Source: Chloroflexota bacterium
Lineage (GTDB): Bacteria > Chloroflexota > Dormibacteria > Dormibacterales > Dormibacteraceae
DNA length: 18,542 bases
Direction of reading: 5' to 3'
Assembly (NCBI GenBank): GCA_005880345.1
Contig: VBGE01000010.1
Span: 1 to 18,542 of the forward strand
Part shown: piece after piece, positions 1 to 7,265 of the stretch
Layout: each line of letters begins with the position of its first letter
Numbering within the stretch: the first letter of the stretch is position 1
The notes under the pieces: generated by a model
The model's database searches: none
The model's input: the letters and a program-made list of their open reading frames with translations, nothing else
Told to the model about the DNA's origin: nothing
Made by a program: the position numbers and the translations under genes

Positions 1-332
1 TGGGAGCGGTTGCGATCCAGCGGATGTGGGATGTACGTCAATCCGCCCATCCCGTGAATCAGGTCCATGGCATCCTCGGGCCCAAGAAATGGCTGCACCC
101 GCCTCGTGATGAATAGACCGATGACCTCGCCTTCGAGCGTCTTGATCTCCTCACCGCCGATGGCGAGAGCCGGCGCCATCCTCCGGAGACTCTCCGCGCC
201 TTCGAAAACGTTGTGATCGGTCAGTGCGATCCGATCCAGCCCGCATTCGGTGGCACGGTCGATCAGCTGCTGAAGAGTGCTGCGCCCATCGTGCGAATAG
301 TTGGAGTGGAGGTGGAGGTCGACGCGCAGCAT
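1..332 (-). CDS. PHP-domain metal-dependent hydrolase, 3' end outside the window
   Basis: The PHP superfamily contains metal-dependent phosphoesterases, including histidinol phosphatase, polymerase-associated PHP domains and small stand-alone hydrolases. Translation from the ATG at 332 begins MLRVDLHLHSNYSHDG, the first PHP metal motif (DLHxHS). It continues with IALTDHN, the second motif (TDHN), then GGEEIKTLEGEVIGLF, the usual third block (G.E.....G..H..), and ends in the window with YIPHPLDRNRS (HP motif). About 110 codons are present and the frame is open at the left edge, so the C-terminus with the last metal ligands is unseen. The start lies 10 nt after the stop of the upstream 126-aa gene, so the two are probably co-transcribed. 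The substrate cannot be told. Confidence is high for the fold and low for the role. Confidence 0.9.
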   Translation of the reverse strand, partial: MLRVDLHLHSNYSHDGRSTLQQLIDRATECGLDRIALTDHNVFEGAESLRRMAPALAIGGEEIKTLEGEVIGLFITRRVQPFLGPEDAMDLIHGMGGLTYIPHPLDRNRS

Positions 333-342
333 CACGAGGGTG

Positions 343-723
343 CTAGAGCGCGGCTTCTTTCAGCAATCGCTCGCGTGAACGTGCAAACAGAGGAATCACC
401 TGCGCCGGCCCACGACTGCGGCACGCCTGCTCCATGAGCGCGGCCTGCGCGTTGTAGATGATCTCCATGACCTGCTCGGGCCTTCGCTCGCGGCCCAGCC
501 TTGCGGGCAGTTGCGGATGTGCCTGGCGAAGAACGGTCATCAGCCGTGGAACCAACCACCCGGGCACGATTCGGACCTGCTGCACGAGGCACTCCTCGAC
601 CCAGAAGAGCAGCTCATCCGATTCCTGGAGCAGCCGTCGCGGTGTCATCGCGCGTTTGCTCCGCCGATGCCATCGCCGATAACGCTCCTGCTCCTCGATG
701 GTCTCCTGAAGCATGGGCTGCAA
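343..723 (-). CDS. Hypothetical protein, 126 aa
   Basis: I do not recognise this protein. It is highly charged (many Arg/Glu), probably helical and cytosolic, with no signal peptide or membrane segment. The segment LLFWVEECLVQQVRIVPGWLVPRL is the most hydrophobic part and looks like an amphipathic helix pair. The start shown is TTG at 723; an in-frame ATG three codons later (714) is an equally good choice. Neither has a clear Shine-Dalgarno site. The gene sits 9 nt after the 201-aa hypothetical and 10 nt before the PHP gene, on the same strand. This tight spacing argues for a real gene in a three-gene operon with possible functional linkage to the PHP hydrolase. Confidence 0.65.
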   Translation of the reverse strand: MQPMLQETIEEQERYRRWHRRSKRAMTPRRLLQESDELLFWVEECLVQQVRIVPGWLVPRLMTVLRQAHPQLPARLGRERRPEQVMEIIYNAQAALMEQACRSRGPAQVIPLFARSRERLLKEAAL

Positions 724-732
724 CCCACTATA

Positions 733-1338
733 TCAGCGACCCATCGCGGTTCTGGCTCTTGTCGGATAACAGAGCGTCCGCCATCCTCCAGTGCCTGGAA
801 CAAGATGGACCTGCCGGTCGAATGTCCACTCGCGCCAGTGCTGGCGCACGCGATATCGCATCACGAGGCGGGCGACGTTGGTGTAAGTGCGTTGATGCAC
901 CTGGTCCGTCCAAATCTCGAGCACGGTGACGTTTGCGACCTGCATCTCGAGGATCTCGAGCCACTCGTCGAGCCGCGGCATCTCGCGGATGAAGTTCTGC
1001 ACGCCGCCCCAGGCGCGCTGCGCGTCCTCGGCCAGCATCTCCCACATCTCGTCGAAGCGCCCTTCGCTGTGCAGGTTCATGAACCGGATCTCGAACGTGT
1101 CCGGGGCGATCGATGCCGGGAGGGTCGGCCGCAGGGGTTCTAATGGCGACGGCATGGCGGCGAAGGCGCCGGCCATACCGGTCCCGACCGAGGCGCTCAC
1201 GAACCGGCCGAAGTCATCCGCCGGCCACGTCGTGAACTGGCCTGCCACGCGCTGGAGGAACATGTCGACGACCGGCCAGCGACGGAGCGGTCGAAGGAAG
1301 TTCTTGACCATTGGCGCTAGATGTTGTGTGATCTCCAC
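733..1338 (-). CDS. Hypothetical protein, 201 aa, possible NTF2/SnoaL-like domain
   Basis: First gene of the putative operon leading to the 126-aa and PHP genes. The N-terminal ~75 residues include a small-residue stretch (VSASVGTGMAGAFAAMPSPL) and are not recognised. From about residue 85 the pattern FMNLHSEGRFDEMWEMLAEDAQRAWGG, then strands such as VTVLEIWTDQVHQRTYTNVARLVMRYRV and a final WRTLCYP, resembles the helix-plus-curved-sheet layout of NTF2-like proteins. That is an impression, not a motif match. The start shown is GTG at 1338; ATG at 1311 (residue 10) is the alternative. The GTG lies 4 nt after a TATACA hexamer, so a near-leaderless transcript is possible. No signal peptide is seen. 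Confidence 0.6.
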   Translation of the reverse strand: MEITQHLAPMVKNFLRPLRRWPVVDMFLQRVAGQFTTWPADDFGRFVSASVGTGMAGAFAAMPSPLEPLRPTLPASIAPDTFEIRFMNLHSEGRFDEMWEMLAEDAQRAWGGVQNFIREMPRLDEWLEILEMQVANVTVLEIWTDQVHQRTYTNVARLVMRYRVRQHWREWTFDRQVHLVPGTGGWRTLCYPTRARTAMGR

Positions 1339-1359
1339 AGACTGTATACATAATGTGGA
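1334..1359. promoter_or_regulatory. Inverted repeat in the promoter region of the 201-aa gene
   Basis: Perfect 6-bp inverted arms, TCCACA at 1334-1339 and TGTGGA at 1354-1359, flank a 14-nt AT-rich centre that contains GTATAC. On the minus strand the centre offers -10-like hexamers (TATGTA, TATACA, TACAGT) just before the GTG at 1338. It lies in the 61-nt gap between the Fe-S gene and the 201-aa gene, the only gap of this size in the leftward block, so a promoter with an operator fits here. The regulator is unknown and the short arms may be chance. Confidence 0.35.
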
Positions 1360-1399
1360 TAACCCGCAAGCCTTTCGTTGTCCGGCAGGGCCCCCGCCC

Positions 1400-1795
1400 T
1401 CAGCGCGTGGCCATACGCCGAACGACCGCGGCGACCTCGACGAGCGGGACTCCTACCGGGCAGGCCGACGCGGCCGCCATCAGGTCGGGGTCGTCTCCGG
1501 CCAGGTCGGATGACGCGTCGCCCAGCCGTGCGTAGAGCCGCATGTACGAGCTGGCCAGGTCCGGCAGCCGTGTCTTGCCGATCCGGCCCGCGGCCAGCGC
1601 GCAGAGTCCGCAGTTGATGCACCCGACCAGCTGAGGATGGCGCTCGCGTAGCGCCGGATCGACGGTCCTGATGCCGTCAGGCGCATAGGTTTCCAGCAGC
1701 GCGGTCAGCTGGGAGCGAGGGCGGCGCAGGCGGCGCCTCGCCTGGTGCAGCCCATAGGCCCACGCCAGCTTCGCGAGGGAGTCAGCGCGTGCCAT
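1400..1795 (-). CDS. Small Fe-S protein, possible electron-transfer partner of GlpA
   Basis: This 131-aa protein contains CINCGLC (Cys59, Cys62, Cys65) and, about 46 residues later, ACPVGVPL (Cys112 followed by Pro). This is the CxxCxxC...CP pattern of a [4Fe-4S] ferredoxin-type domain with a widely separated fourth ligand. The N-terminal 50 residues are Arg-rich and helical. The ATG at 1795 overlaps the 3' end of the upstream glpA-like gene by 14 nt, which implies translational coupling. In the GlpABC system electrons pass from GlpA through Fe-S subunits to quinone; this protein may act similarly, but it is far shorter than GlpC (about 400 aa) and lacks its CCG modules. The cluster type is inferred from cysteine spacing only. 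Confidence 0.7.
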   Translation of the reverse strand: MARADSLAKLAWAYGLHQARRRLRRPRSQLTALLETYAPDGIRTVDPALRERHPQLVGCINCGLCALAAGRIGKTRLPDLASSYMRLYARLGDASSDLAGDDPDLMAAASACPVGVPLVEVAAVVRRMATR

Positions 1796-3404
1796 TGCCC
1801 ATCAACAATCCGCGCATCGATCCTTGAGCCAGCTCTTCCTGCGCCCAACCCGAATGGCCGAGCACCGGGGCCCGGCCAAGCCACGCGCCGCGCACGAACT
1901 CGCTCGCGGCCTCGAATCGTTGCGAGGCGCTCCACCCCAGCTCCCTACCGACAACCTCGGCCGCGCGCATGACGCATGCGGCGCCCGCACATGGCCCGCC
2001 CGTCACGCCGACGCGACGAAATGCATCGGCCAGGGTCCGTACCTGCTCGTGCCTCGTGGCGTAGATGAGCTCGCCTTCCGTCACTGGCTCGCACCGGCAC
2101 AGCACGCGGGAGGTGGCGCCTTCGTCGAGCACCTTCTCCGCGTTCGAACCATGGCGGCCCTGCAGCTTGACCACAGCCATCGCCGGGATGCCGCACCGCG
2201 CAGCGAGCTCGGCGACCGGCGCGGGGTCGGACTCGTTGCCCGGCAGCGGCCGGGTCGCGGTCGTCGACTGTGCCTCGTGCGCGAGCTTGCGACACACTGC
2301 GTCCGCGGTTTCCTCCGCCATCAGGCGGTACATCGAGAGCTTGCCGCCGGCGATTGTGATCAAGCCATCCGCTCCCTGCGTCGAGTGGTCGATCACCTCG
2401 TAGCGCCGCGACAGCTCGTCCTCGTATCGCCGCCACTTGTAGAGGGTCGGCCGCACTCCTGCAGTCGTGCGCACCGCGCGGTACCGCCGGATCGATGGAA
2501 AGACACGCTCGAAGGCCTGCAAGAGGTAATCGACCTCGTCCTCTTGCACTTCGACCGACCCGAGGTCGCCGTAGAAATCGTCGTCGGTCGTGCCGAGCAG
2601 GGTGAACCCGGCGTGGGCCACCATCAGCAGGTCACGTCCGTCGATCGACTCGGCGCTGATGGAGAAGTTCGAGATGCGGTGGGGATAGACGAGATGGATG
2701 CCCTTGGCAGGGCGCAGCTCGATGTCGACGCCGGCCATCGCGCCGAGCTCGGGCGACCATGGCCCGGTGGCGTTGACGACCGCTCGGGCTCGAGCCTCGG
2801 AGCCGGCGCCATCCGGGCCCTGGTACCGAACCCCGATCACCTTGCCCGCGTCCCGGATGAGTCCGGTCACGCGCGTGTGGTTCATGGCGCGCGCGCCGTG
2901 GGCCATCGCGTCCTGCACGTTGGCGAAGACCAGCCGGTGCGGGTCGACTCCCCACTCCTCCATCGTCACCGCGCCGATCACGTCCGGCGCCAGGCCTGGC
3001 TCTGCCTCGCGGGCTTCCTCCGCCGTCAGGCGGCGGTGCGGGTGCGCGTGCTTCAGCGGCTGGAAGCGGTCGTACACCTCCATGGCGGTCTCCATGCGCT
3101 CGATGTTGTTCCGGTCGTGCGGCAGGACCGGGATGATGAAGACGACCCGATAGACCAGGTTGCGAGCGATGCTCACGATGTGCCCCGCGTCCTGGCACGA
3201 GAGGCGCGTCGTGTCCCAGTCGTATTCCAGGTAGCGCGGACCGCCGTGGATCATCCAGCTCGACGCCCCGCTGGTGCCTGCGCCCCAGTCGCCCTTCTCG
3301 AGCAGCAGGACCGAAAGTCCGCGCAGAGAGAGGTCGCGCGCGACCCCCGCTCCGGTCACGCCGCCACCGACGACGACTACGTCATAAGAGGACGGCGCGG
3401 CCAC
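1782..3404 (-). CDS. glpA: FAD-dependent glycerol-3-phosphate dehydrogenase, GlpA type
   Basis: Oxidises sn-glycerol-3-phosphate to dihydroxyacetone phosphate and passes electrons to the respiratory chain. The N-terminus has the dinucleotide-binding motif GGGVTGAGVARDL (residues 13-25), followed by SSWMIHGGPRYLE, typical of GlpA/GlpD. The DAO-type FAD fold runs to about residue 370. The C-terminal part has Cys436, Cys438, Cys472 and Cys477 (LCRCEPV...GGPCAGAAC), the BFD-like [2Fe-2S] domain found in GlpA but not in aerobic GlpD. Length of 540 aa matches GlpA (about 540). The start is GTG at 3404, 10 nt after the EF-G-like stop. No GlpB homologue is present; the overlapping Fe-S gene downstream is the candidate partner. 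The GlpA assignment is firm; the electron acceptor is inferred. Confidence 0.92.
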   Translation of the reverse strand: MAAPSSYDVVVVGGGVTGAGVARDLSLRGLSVLLLEKGDWGAGTSGASSWMIHGGPRYLEYDWDTTRLSCQDAGHIVSIARNLVYRVVFIIPVLPHDRNNIERMETAMEVYDRFQPLKHAHPHRRLTAEEAREAEPGLAPDVIGAVTMEEWGVDPHRLVFANVQDAMAHGARAMNHTRVTGLIRDAGKVIGVRYQGPDGAGSEARARAVVNATGPWSPELGAMAGVDIELRPAKGIHLVYPHRISNFSISAESIDGRDLLMVAHAGFTLLGTTDDDFYGDLGSVEVQEDEVDYLLQAFERVFPSIRRYRAVRTTAGVRPTLYKWRRYEDELSRRYEVIDHSTQGADGLITIAGGKLSMYRLMAEETADAVCRKLAHEAQSTTATRPLPGNESDPAPVAELAARCGIPAMAVVKLQGRHGSNAEKVLDEGATSRVLCRCEPVTEGELIYATRHEQVRTLADAFRRVGVTGGPCAGAACVMRAAEVVGRELGWSASQRFEAASEFVRGAWLGRAPVLGHSGWAQEELAQGSMRGLLMGNGTR

Positions 3405-3414
3405 CAGGCCGATC

Positions 3415-5448
3415 TTAGTGGGCCGACGCCGCGGCTTCGTGCTCCTTCTGGAACTGCTCGATGATGCCCTTGGCGATGTGCGCCGGCATCTCCTCGTAGT
3501 GGTCGAACTTCATCTCGAAGCTGCCGCGCCCCTGCGTGATCGACCGCAGGTCGAGGGCGAACCGCAGCATCTCCGACTGCGGCACCATCGCCTTCACGTT
3601 CTGGTAACCGTCCGTGGGCTCGGTGCCGAGGATCTTGCCGCGGCGGCCGTTGATGTCAGACATGATGTCGCCGAGGTTCTTCTCGGGCACGTGGATCGTC
3701 GCCTCGACCACGGGCTCCAGGAGCACGGGTCCGGCATCGAGCGCGCCTCTGCGGATCGCCATCGAGCCCGCGATCTGGAAAGCCATGTCGTTGGAATCGA
3801 CCGTGTGGTACTTGCCGTCGAGCAGGGTCACCCTGACGTCGACCATCGGATAACCCGCCACCACGCCCTTGGCCATCGAGTCGACGATTCCCTTCTGCAC
3901 CGAGGGCCTGAAGTTCTGGGGGATCGAGCCGCCGAAGATCTTGTCCTCCCAGACGAAACCCTCGCCGCGCGCGGCGGGGCCGACCTCGATGACGCAGATG
4001 CCGTACTGCCCGTGGCCTCCCGACTGCTTGACGTGGCGACCTTCGGCGCGGGCCTGGCCGTGCACGGTCTCGCGATAGGGGACGCGGGGCGTTGCGGTCG
4101 TCGCTTCGACGCCGTACTTGCGCTTCAGCTTCTCGAGGATCACGTCGAGGTGCACATCGCCCAGGCCTGAGATGACGAGCTGCTTGGTCTCCTCGCTGCG
4201 CTCGACGTGGAGCGTCGGGTCTTCCTCGCTCAAACGAGCAAGGCCACTCGAGATCTTCTCCTCGTCGCCCCGCGCCTTGGGCGTGATCGCCAGGGAAAAG
4301 GCCGGGCCGGGGACGTCGATTTGCGGAACGGGTCCGCCATCCTTCAGCCCCAGCGTGTCCCCGGTGAGCGTGTGCGCCAGCTTGGTCGCCGCTGCGATGT
4401 CGCCCGCGTGGACCTCGGCCGCCGCGACGTGTTCTTTGCCCCGCGGAAAGAAGATCTGCGCCAGTCGTTCCTCCCCACCACGGCTCAGGTTGGGCAGGTG
4501 GGCATCGGCCTTCACGGTCCCGGCCACCACCTTGAAGTAGCTGATGCGGCCGAACTGGTCGCCGCCGGTGCTGAAAACGAAAGCCTTCACCGGCTTGTCC
4601 GGCTCGACCTGCGGCGGCGGCATCAGCTCGGCGATCGTCGACATCAAGGTGCGGACTCCCAGCAGCTTGGTCGCCGAGCCGCACAGCACGGGCGCGACCT
4701 TGCCTTCGAGGATGCCCTCGCGCAGCCCGCGCTGGATCTCCTCCTCGGTCAGCGTGCCGGCGTCGAGATATTTCTCGAGCAGCGAATCATCGCTCTCCGC
4801 CGCCGCCTCGATGAGCTGGCCTCGATATTCCTCGACGCGTTGCTTCATGTCGTCCGGGATGGGGACCTCGCTGCCCTTGCCGTCGGCCGCGGTGACGTAC
4901 GCCTTCAGGTGGAGCAGGTCGACGATGCCGCGGAAATCAGCCTCCGCACCGATTGGCAGGTGCAGCGGGAAAGGTCGCGGAGACAGGGTCTCGCGCATGG
5001 CCGCGACCGCGCCGTAGAAATCCGAGTTCTCCTTGTCGAGCTTGTTGACCACCACGACGCGAGGCTTTTGGGTGCGGTTGCACTGCTCCCACGCGACCTC
5101 GGTGCCGACCGCCAGCTGTGCCGTGGGGCCGACGACGACCACCGCCCCCTCAGCGGCGCGCAGCCCGCTCGCCGCCTGGCCCGCAAAGTCGAGGAAGCCG
5201 GGGGCGTCGAGGATGTTGATCTTGAAGCCGTTGTGTTCGGCGAAGGCCACACCGAGGTTGATCGAGATCTTCCTTTTCTGCTCTTCGGGCTCGAAGTCCA
5301 TGACGGCCGTCGACTGGTCGGGCGAGCCCATCCTGGCGATCCCGCCGGAGGCGAAGAGCATGGCCTCGGCGAGCGTGGTCTTGCCATCGTGCGAGTGGCC
5401 CAGCAGGACCACGTTTCTGATCTTGTCGGAAGCGTAATCAGTCGCCAT
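3415..5448 (-). CDS. EF-G-like translational GTPase, paralogue rather than the main fusA
   Basis: Member of the EF-G-like family (FusA2/EF-G2 type). From the ATG at 5448 the protein is 677 aa: P-loop GHSHDGKT (residues 17-24), G3 DAPGF (81-85), G4 NKLD (135-138), then domain II (PVKAFVFSTGGDQFGRISYFKV), domains III and IV (VPYRETVHGQARAEGRHVKQSGGHGQYG) and an EF-G C-terminal domain (GRRGKILG...ITQGRGSFEMKFDHYEEMP). The frame extends to 5490, but the ATG at 5448 follows a G-rich GGTGGGGG stretch and gives the family N-terminus, so I prefer it. Housekeeping fusA normally lies with rpsL/rpsG/tuf and has a DTPGH G3 motif; this gene has neither. It heads the leftward block, just upstream of glpA. 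Its role on the ribosome is not established for this family. Confidence 0.9.
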   Translation of the reverse strand: MATDYASDKIRNVVLLGHSHDGKTTLAEAMLFASGGIARMGSPDQSTAVMDFEPEEQKRKISINLGVAFAEHNGFKINILDAPGFLDFAGQAASGLRAAEGAVVVVGPTAQLAVGTEVAWEQCNRTQKPRVVVVNKLDKENSDFYGAVAAMRETLSPRPFPLHLPIGAEADFRGIVDLLHLKAYVTAADGKGSEVPIPDDMKQRVEEYRGQLIEAAAESDDSLLEKYLDAGTLTEEEIQRGLREGILEGKVAPVLCGSATKLLGVRTLMSTIAELMPPPQVEPDKPVKAFVFSTGGDQFGRISYFKVVAGTVKADAHLPNLSRGGEERLAQIFFPRGKEHVAAAEVHAGDIAAATKLAHTLTGDTLGLKDGGPVPQIDVPGPAFSLAITPKARGDEEKISSGLARLSEEDPTLHVERSEETKQLVISGLGDVHLDVILEKLKRKYGVEATTATPRVPYRETVHGQARAEGRHVKQSGGHGQYGICVIEVGPAARGEGFVWEDKIFGGSIPQNFRPSVQKGIVDSMAKGVVAGYPMVDVRVTLLDGKYHTVDSNDMAFQIAGSMAIRRGALDAGPVLLEPVVEATIHVPEKNLGDIMSDINGRRGKILGTEPTDGYQNVKAMVPQSEMLRFALDLRSITQGRGSFEMKFDHYEEMPAHIAKGIIEQFQKEHEAAASAH

Positions 5449-5500
5449 CCAAACCCCCACCAGGAGCGGCCGCCCGCCTGTATGCCCCACAAGTCTAAGG

Positions 5501-5525
5501 CCGGGTTAAATCGACCCGGTAGAAT
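5501..5525. promoter_or_regulatory. Inverted repeat next to a TAGAAT -10-like box in a divergent intergenic region
   Basis: CCGGGT (5501-5506) and ACCCGG (5514-5519) form perfect arms around TAAATCG. They are followed directly by TAGAAT (5520-5525), a good -10 hexamer for the rightward 78-aa gene. The site lies between the divergent EF-G-like gene and the 78-aa gene. If TAGAAT is the -10, transcription would begin near 5532 and the second ATG (5536) would start an almost leaderless message. An operator that blocks the -10 box would fit, but this is inference. Confidence 0.4.
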
Positions 5526-5760
5526 GGCGATTCGCATGGTCAAGAAGACGGCGTCGATCGAAGAGGTCCTGAGCGCCTTCGAGGCGGCGCGCGACAAGGT
5601 GATGGCCGACGAGGTGAAATCGCTCACCAAGCTCGGCATCCCCAAGGCGATGGCCTACCAGATGATCGCCAGCCGGTTCCATCAGAAGGTCGGCAACCAG
5701 GATGAGGCCGAGCCAGACCCCTTCGAGGGGAACGCCACGTCCTGGGAAGAAATAAGCTAG
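5524..5760 (+). CDS. Hypothetical small protein, 78 aa
   Basis: Translation from the ATG at 5524 begins MAIRMVKKTASIEEVLSAF and ends NATSWEEIS; the ATG at 5536 (MVKK) would give 74 aa. It is helical and charged, with a segment KSLTKLGIPKAMAYQMIASRF that resembles a short helix-turn-helix or helical hairpin. There is no membrane segment or signal peptide. The same frame stays open far upstream antisense to the EF-G-like gene, but only this 3' part lies outside that gene and has its own -10-like box. It ends 10 nt before the HTH-M24 gene and is probably co-transcribed with it. The function is unknown. Confidence 0.6.
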   Translation: MAIRMVKKTASIEEVLSAFEAARDKVMADEVKSLTKLGIPKAMAYQMIASRFHQKVGNQDEAEPDPFEGNATSWEEIS

Positions 5761-5770
5761 CCCGACTCCC

Positions 5771-7252
5771 GTGAATCGTGCGGAGCGGCTCGCTCGGCTC
5801 CTGCGAGTCCTCGCGGCGATCATCGCCGAACCCGGCCTGAATCCTCTCGAGCTGGCCGAGCGCGCCGGCGTCTCCGAGCGCACGCTGCGTCGGGACCTGG
5901 TCCAACTGCGCGACCTGGGCTACGAGGTGGCGTACACCAGCGGCTACGAGGTCCAGGAAAAGCTGAACCTCGAGGGTCGGGGCCGCAAGGCCATGCGCAC
6001 GCGCGGCGATGACGCGCTGTTGCAGGCGGTCGCGCATGCGGTCGAGACGGCCGGTTTGTGGCGTGACACCGACAGCGATGGCAGGGCACAGCCGCTCGCG
6101 CCGCGTCGCGCCAGGCCGCGCCGGACCGGCGATGCGCCTGTGGTCCTCATCCCCAGCGGCGGCGACGACCCCGACTTCATCTTCGCCACGGGGTTTGCCG
6201 TCGAGAGCGGCCTGTTCATCAGCTTCTCGCCCCAGGAGCAGGTGCTCGCGGTCAGCCCGCTCGAGGTGGATCGGGCTCGCGCCGAGTCGAAGGTGGCCAC
6301 CATCCTCGAAGAGCGCGAGGCGTACGCGACAGGGTCATGGGCGCGGCTTGCCGCTCGGATGCTGCGCGAAAAGGGCATCGGCCACGTGCGCGTCGCGACC
6401 GGCCTGCCGGCCGTGCATCTCGAAGAGCTGCGGGCGGCCGGCAGCGAGGCCGAGATCGACCGGACGCTCTTCGTCGCTGAGCGCCGGCGGAAGTCGGCCG
6501 AGGAGGCCGCAGCGATCCAGGAAGCCCAATCGGCGGCCGAGGCGGCCGTGACCGAGGTCGTGCGCGAGCTCGCGAAGGCGGAGATCAAGGACGGCGTCCT
6601 GTGGTCGAACGGCGGACCCCTCACCTCCGAGAAGCTCTACGCGCGCGCGCAGTTCGCGCTCGGGGAGAGAGGCTTCACATGCCCGGACATGATCATCGCC
6701 TCGTCCCCGGGCAGCGCCCTGCCGCACTACCGCGGCGACGGTCCGATCCAGGCCAACGCGCCCGTGATCATCGACATCTTTCCGACGAGCCGCAAGACCT
6801 ACTTCAGCGGCGACCTGACACGCACCGTCGTGGTGGGTGAGATCAGCGAAGAGGTCAGGCGCATGCACGCTGCCGTTCTGCAGGCGCTCGACGTGGGCAT
6901 CGAGTCGATCTCCGCCGGCGTGCCCGGCAAGGAGCCGCATCTGGCCGTTTGCCAGGTGCTCGTCGACCGCGGTTTTGGGACCACGACCGAAGGTTTCGAA
7001 GGCCCCGACGGGGTCGCGCGCATGAATCACAGCACTGGGCACGGCGTAGGGCTCGAGATCCACGAAGAGCCGTCGCTGCGTGCGGTCGCCGAAGAGCCGC
7101 TCGAAGAGGGCGACGTCGTCACGGTCGAGCCGGGTCTTTACCTGCTTGGTTTCGGCGGCGTGCGGATCGAGGACACCGGCATGGTCACCAAGCACGGCTT
7201 CCATAACTTCACAACCCTGACGCGAAGCCTCGACCCGCGCGACTACCTGTAA
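5771..7252 (+). CDS. HTH domain fused to M24 (Xaa-Pro aminopeptidase-like) metallopeptidase
   Basis: Residues 1-67 form a winged helix-turn-helix of the HTH_11/DeoR type (LAERAGVSERTLRRDLVQLRDLGY at 28-51). A low-complexity Arg/Pro-rich linker (about 70-116) follows, then an M24B peptidase. The peptidase N-domain starts at PVVLIPSGGDDPDFIFATGF, and all five metal ligands of the pita-bread fold are visible: Asp335, Asp348, His424 (STGHGVG), Glu453 (VEPGLY) and Glu467 (IEDTG). M24B enzymes remove N-terminal residues ahead of proline, usually with two metal ions. The start is GTG at 5771 with no strong ribosome-binding site. Length of 493 aa is about 115 more than stand-alone relatives, all of it from the HTH and linker. 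A GTG at 6139 could start a peptidase-only product. This could be a true peptidase-regulator fusion or two genes joined by a deletion. Confidence 0.85.
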   Translation: MNRAERLARLLRVLAAIIAEPGLNPLELAERAGVSERTLRRDLVQLRDLGYEVAYTSGYEVQEKLNLEGRGRKAMRTRGDDALLQAVAHAVETAGLWRDTDSDGRAQPLAPRRARPRRTGDAPVVLIPSGGDDPDFIFATGFAVESGLFISFSPQEQVLAVSPLEVDRARAESKVATILEEREAYATGSWARLAARMLREKGIGHVRVATGLPAVHLEELRAAGSEAEIDRTLFVAERRRKSAEEAAAIQEAQSAAEAAVTEVVRELAKAEIKDGVLWSNGGPLTSEKLYARAQFALGERGFTCPDMIIASSPGSALPHYRGDGPIQANAPVIIDIFPTSRKTYFSGDLTRTVVVGEISEEVRRMHAAVLQALDVGIESISAGVPGKEPHLAVCQVLVDRGFGTTTEGFEGPDGVARMNHSTGHGVGLEIHEEPSLRAVAEEPLEEGDVVTVEPGLYLLGFGGVRIEDTGMVTKHGFHNFTTLTRSLDPRDYL

Positions 7253-7265
7253 GCTGACGATTTAC

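Noticed and set aside
1824..3464. A 546-codon open frame on the plus strand
   Set aside because: It is antisense to glpA, which has clear FAD and Fe-S motifs; the plus-strand product is low-complexity and matches nothing.
4207..5523. Long plus-strand extension upstream of the 78-aa gene
   Set aside because: This part is antisense to the EF-G-like gene. Only the 3' end from 5524 lies outside it and has its own promoter-like box.
6131..7252. Treating the M24 peptidase as a separate gene starting near 6139
   Set aside because: The frame is continuous from GTG 5771 with a convincing HTH and no stop. The separate start remains only as an alternative product.
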